Below are positions 6,601-7,261 of a stretch of DNA of 7,261 bases, in pieces. The stretch lies in the NCBI GenBank assembly GCA_019312705.1, contig JAFDCW010000210.1:1-7261 (forward strand). Direction: 5' to 3'. Origin of the DNA: Deltaproteobacteria bacterium. GTDB lineage: Bacteria > Myxococcota > Polyangia > Polyangiales > B10-G4. Positions within the stretch are counted from its first letter, which is position 1, and each line of letters opens with the position of its first letter. The position numbers and the translations under genes are program-made. Under the pieces are notes generated by a model. The model saw only the letters and a program-made list of their open reading frames with translations, was not told the DNA's origin and did not search any database.

Positions 6601-7261
6601 GGCGCCCAGGCGTCCGTGCACGTGACCGACACCAACCTGGGCGCGTTGTTCGTCGCCACCGGTCGCCTCACCGAAGGTCGCGCGACCCTTCGCCACGTGA
6701 TCGCCGCCGACGACGCGAGCGAGTTGGTGACCGCCATCGCCCGGAGCAACCTCGGGGATCTGAATGCCCTCGACGACCGACTCGAAGAGGCCATCTCCTG
6801 CTATCGACGGGCCCTCGAGTTCGCCCGCGACCGGGGCTTCGCAGCCCAACAGAGTCACGTGCTCTCGGGGCTCCTGCGGGTATTGACGATGCGCGGCGGC
6901 GCCCAGGACCTCGACGAAGCCGGCCAGCTCCTCGACGAGCTCGACGCCCTGCGCAACGCCGGGTTGGCCGAGAGCGAACGTCGCTACCATGCCGGACGGG
7001 CGGCATGGCTCGATGCCCGCGGCGATACCGAAGAGGCCCTCGCCGAGGCGCGCTTCGCGGTCATCCTATCCGACCGCGAAACGCGTTTCTCAGACGTTTT
7101 CGGCACGCCCCTCGATGCGACCTGGCTCTCGGCCATCATGCTCTCTCGTCTAGGCAAGGTCCGCGCAGCGGAGAGGGCTCTTCAGGCGTCCCGGAAGGCG
7201 CTGGCCAAGCTCGTCGCCCAAGTTGGGGACATGTCCGCCCAGCGGGTGTTTCTGTATGACC
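3667..7261 (+). CDS. PknK-type Ser/Thr protein kinase fused to STAND/AAA_16 NTPase and TPR repeats, 3' end missing
   Basis: This is a large cytoplasmic signalling protein; 1198 codons are open and no stop is reached. Kinase domain about 42-291: glycine loop GRGGFG (49-54), Lys72 in LALK, Glu89 of helix C, HRDVKPSN (160-167, catalytic Asp162), DFG (181-183), SPE (204-206), Asp218 in SDLYSLG. All key residues are present, so it should be an active RD-type kinase. NTPase domain from about 315: FVGK opening typical of AAA_16, Walker A GGVGTGKS (343-350), Walker B LVVEDLHW (452-459), and a sensor-like CTSRP (486-490). Residues about 591-660 look like a winged helix. From about 690 to the edge is an alpha-helical solenoid with clear TPR units near 906-938, 944-978, 986-1018 and 1024-1057. 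No membrane helix follows the kinase, unlike PknB. The same order of kinase then MalT-like NTPase is known from mycobacterial PknK; some such proteins carry a further output domain at the C-terminus, which would lie outside this window. The substrate is unknown. Start ATG 3667, or GTG 3643 with the better-spaced ribosome-binding site. Confidence -1.
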   Translation, partial: MKEGTTVVLADAESGSSFTAVDRVSPLPLPELSEGELIADRYRVTGMLGRGGFGEVYEVADELGSGRRLALKMHRFRGTSIALDAIKGEFALLANLTHPNLAQVFDFGYVGDDVAFFTQEVVPGCPLGDVGIDLTTRDGLPFLAQLCRALDYLHARGLLHRDVKPSNVIVHVEAGHLALLDFGISRALGQVEPEQLVGTYAYLSPEAISGHPVDARSDLYSLGVTLYALAARRVPFTGSGSMMLAGHLHEEAPRLDPDHAPKAVADVVHRLLEKAPGARYASAGEVLEAMFAAHGLEAPAEDGENLASYVLSGSFVGKQDVVDRLFESGASASASRPPTLLVGGVGTGKSRILREVRHRTQLAGQNWLVVEGRRGDDDKTILGAIARSVITPEVAARLGEEDRIELSRGMPSLKRRGERIAIAVDPRRARAARLEALGRAIAIRFLHRPGFLVVEDLHWGSEAIVPVLGALHRAMGRATAACFLLCTSRPGSMADSLVGQLGADRVTVPPLNPEESRALVESIFGEAEVLAGTELGRTLDQGEHSALFVQESLRLAVELREVVRSKGGWSLSANISARPLGEVLDARIRGLSKEARHLAVATAMLEEPASAGEIAAASGAGLRQVAPFLRELVRAGIVEDRRNVRGHPVYAMHDRFIDIVIAGLLAPARREAHRRTGMYLAKRGRRDPQVLARAAYHLVAGQDAADARLLYERAGRLADDHGRPDHALVLMTRGAAAGPIRGVRGLPTALERHDLAVKAGIAEAADETLVVLERLRRKSVPKDRVEIDLRRANMAAMRGEETRAMRLGRRALAAAQELADPRLEQALLLATSQMHFVAGAIESAAEGFEEATKVAAARGDRLGLAEANLGASLAFLLLGRSTRAEKQAQRAAKAASGSAGTELRSEALRQLGNVARERGDNRRAARFYRQAVKAARATGAIVGEAKALNNLGTVAQWLGRVAEATDAFTRSRELKVRAGAQASVHVTDTNLGALFVATGRLTEGRATLRHVIAADDASELVTAIARSNLGDLNALDDRLEEAISCYRRALEFARDRGFAAQQSHVLSGLLRVLTMRGGAQDLDEAGQLLDELDALRNAGLAESERRYHAGRAAWLDARGDTEEALAEARFAVILSDRETRFSDVFGTPLDATWLSAIMLSRLGKVRAAERALQASRKALAKLVAQVGDMSAQRVFLYD

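Noticed and set aside
6534..7259. 241-codon plus-strand frame, Arg-rich
   Set aside because: It is an out-of-frame reading of the TPR-coding region; extreme Arg/Pro composition is typical of a shifted frame in GC-rich DNA.
1..7261. Search for CRISPR array, transposon ends, att sites, tRNA or origin repeats
   Set aside because: No spaced direct repeats, terminal inverted repeats, transposase or integrase motifs, cloverleaf or DnaA-box cluster were noticed by eye on either strand.

Overview
The window is GC-rich bacterial DNA with third codon positions that are almost all G or C. Its gene types include a long Ser/Thr kinase-ATPase-TPR fusion and a lipoprotein cell-wall amidase with an AMIN domain. 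Together these suggest Myxococcota or a related deltaproteobacterial-type lineage, but this is inferred from gene style, not from a marker gene. No rRNA, tRNA, CRISPR array, insertion sequence or phage gene was seen, and no stretch longer than about 300 bases lacks a gene.

Left half, minus strand: a probable two-gene transcript. The first gene encodes an N-acetylmuramoyl-L-alanine amidase (start about 3037 or 2983, stop at 1196), a lipoprotein with a helical N-terminal region, an AMIN domain and a complete Amidase_3 domain. It is followed 48-51 bases later by glnD, the PII uridylyltransferase. Only the first ~381 residues of glnD lie inside the window, and it runs off the left edge.

Middle, plus strand: a small, unrecognised, five-helix membrane protein (3077-3538) is transcribed divergently from the amidase. 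Four perfect GGTC copies sit just before its start codon. Two back-to-back GC-rich hairpins follow its stop codon and probably end its transcript.

Right half, plus strand: one very long open frame starts at 3667 (or GTG 3643) and is still open at the right edge, giving at least 1198 residues. It encodes an intact RD-type Ser/Thr protein kinase, then a STAND/AAA_16-type NTPase, a winged-helix-like segment and a long TPR solenoid. This is the architecture of PknK-type signalling proteins. The kinase activation loop is unusually poor in phosphorylatable residues.

The window therefore holds a cell-envelope and nitrogen-signalling pair on one strand, and a membrane protein plus a large signalling kinase on the other. 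I see no clear evidence of a wholly new multi-gene system. The items most worth a second look are the kinase fusion, the GGTC repeat in the leader of the membrane-protein gene, and the compact divergent start region.
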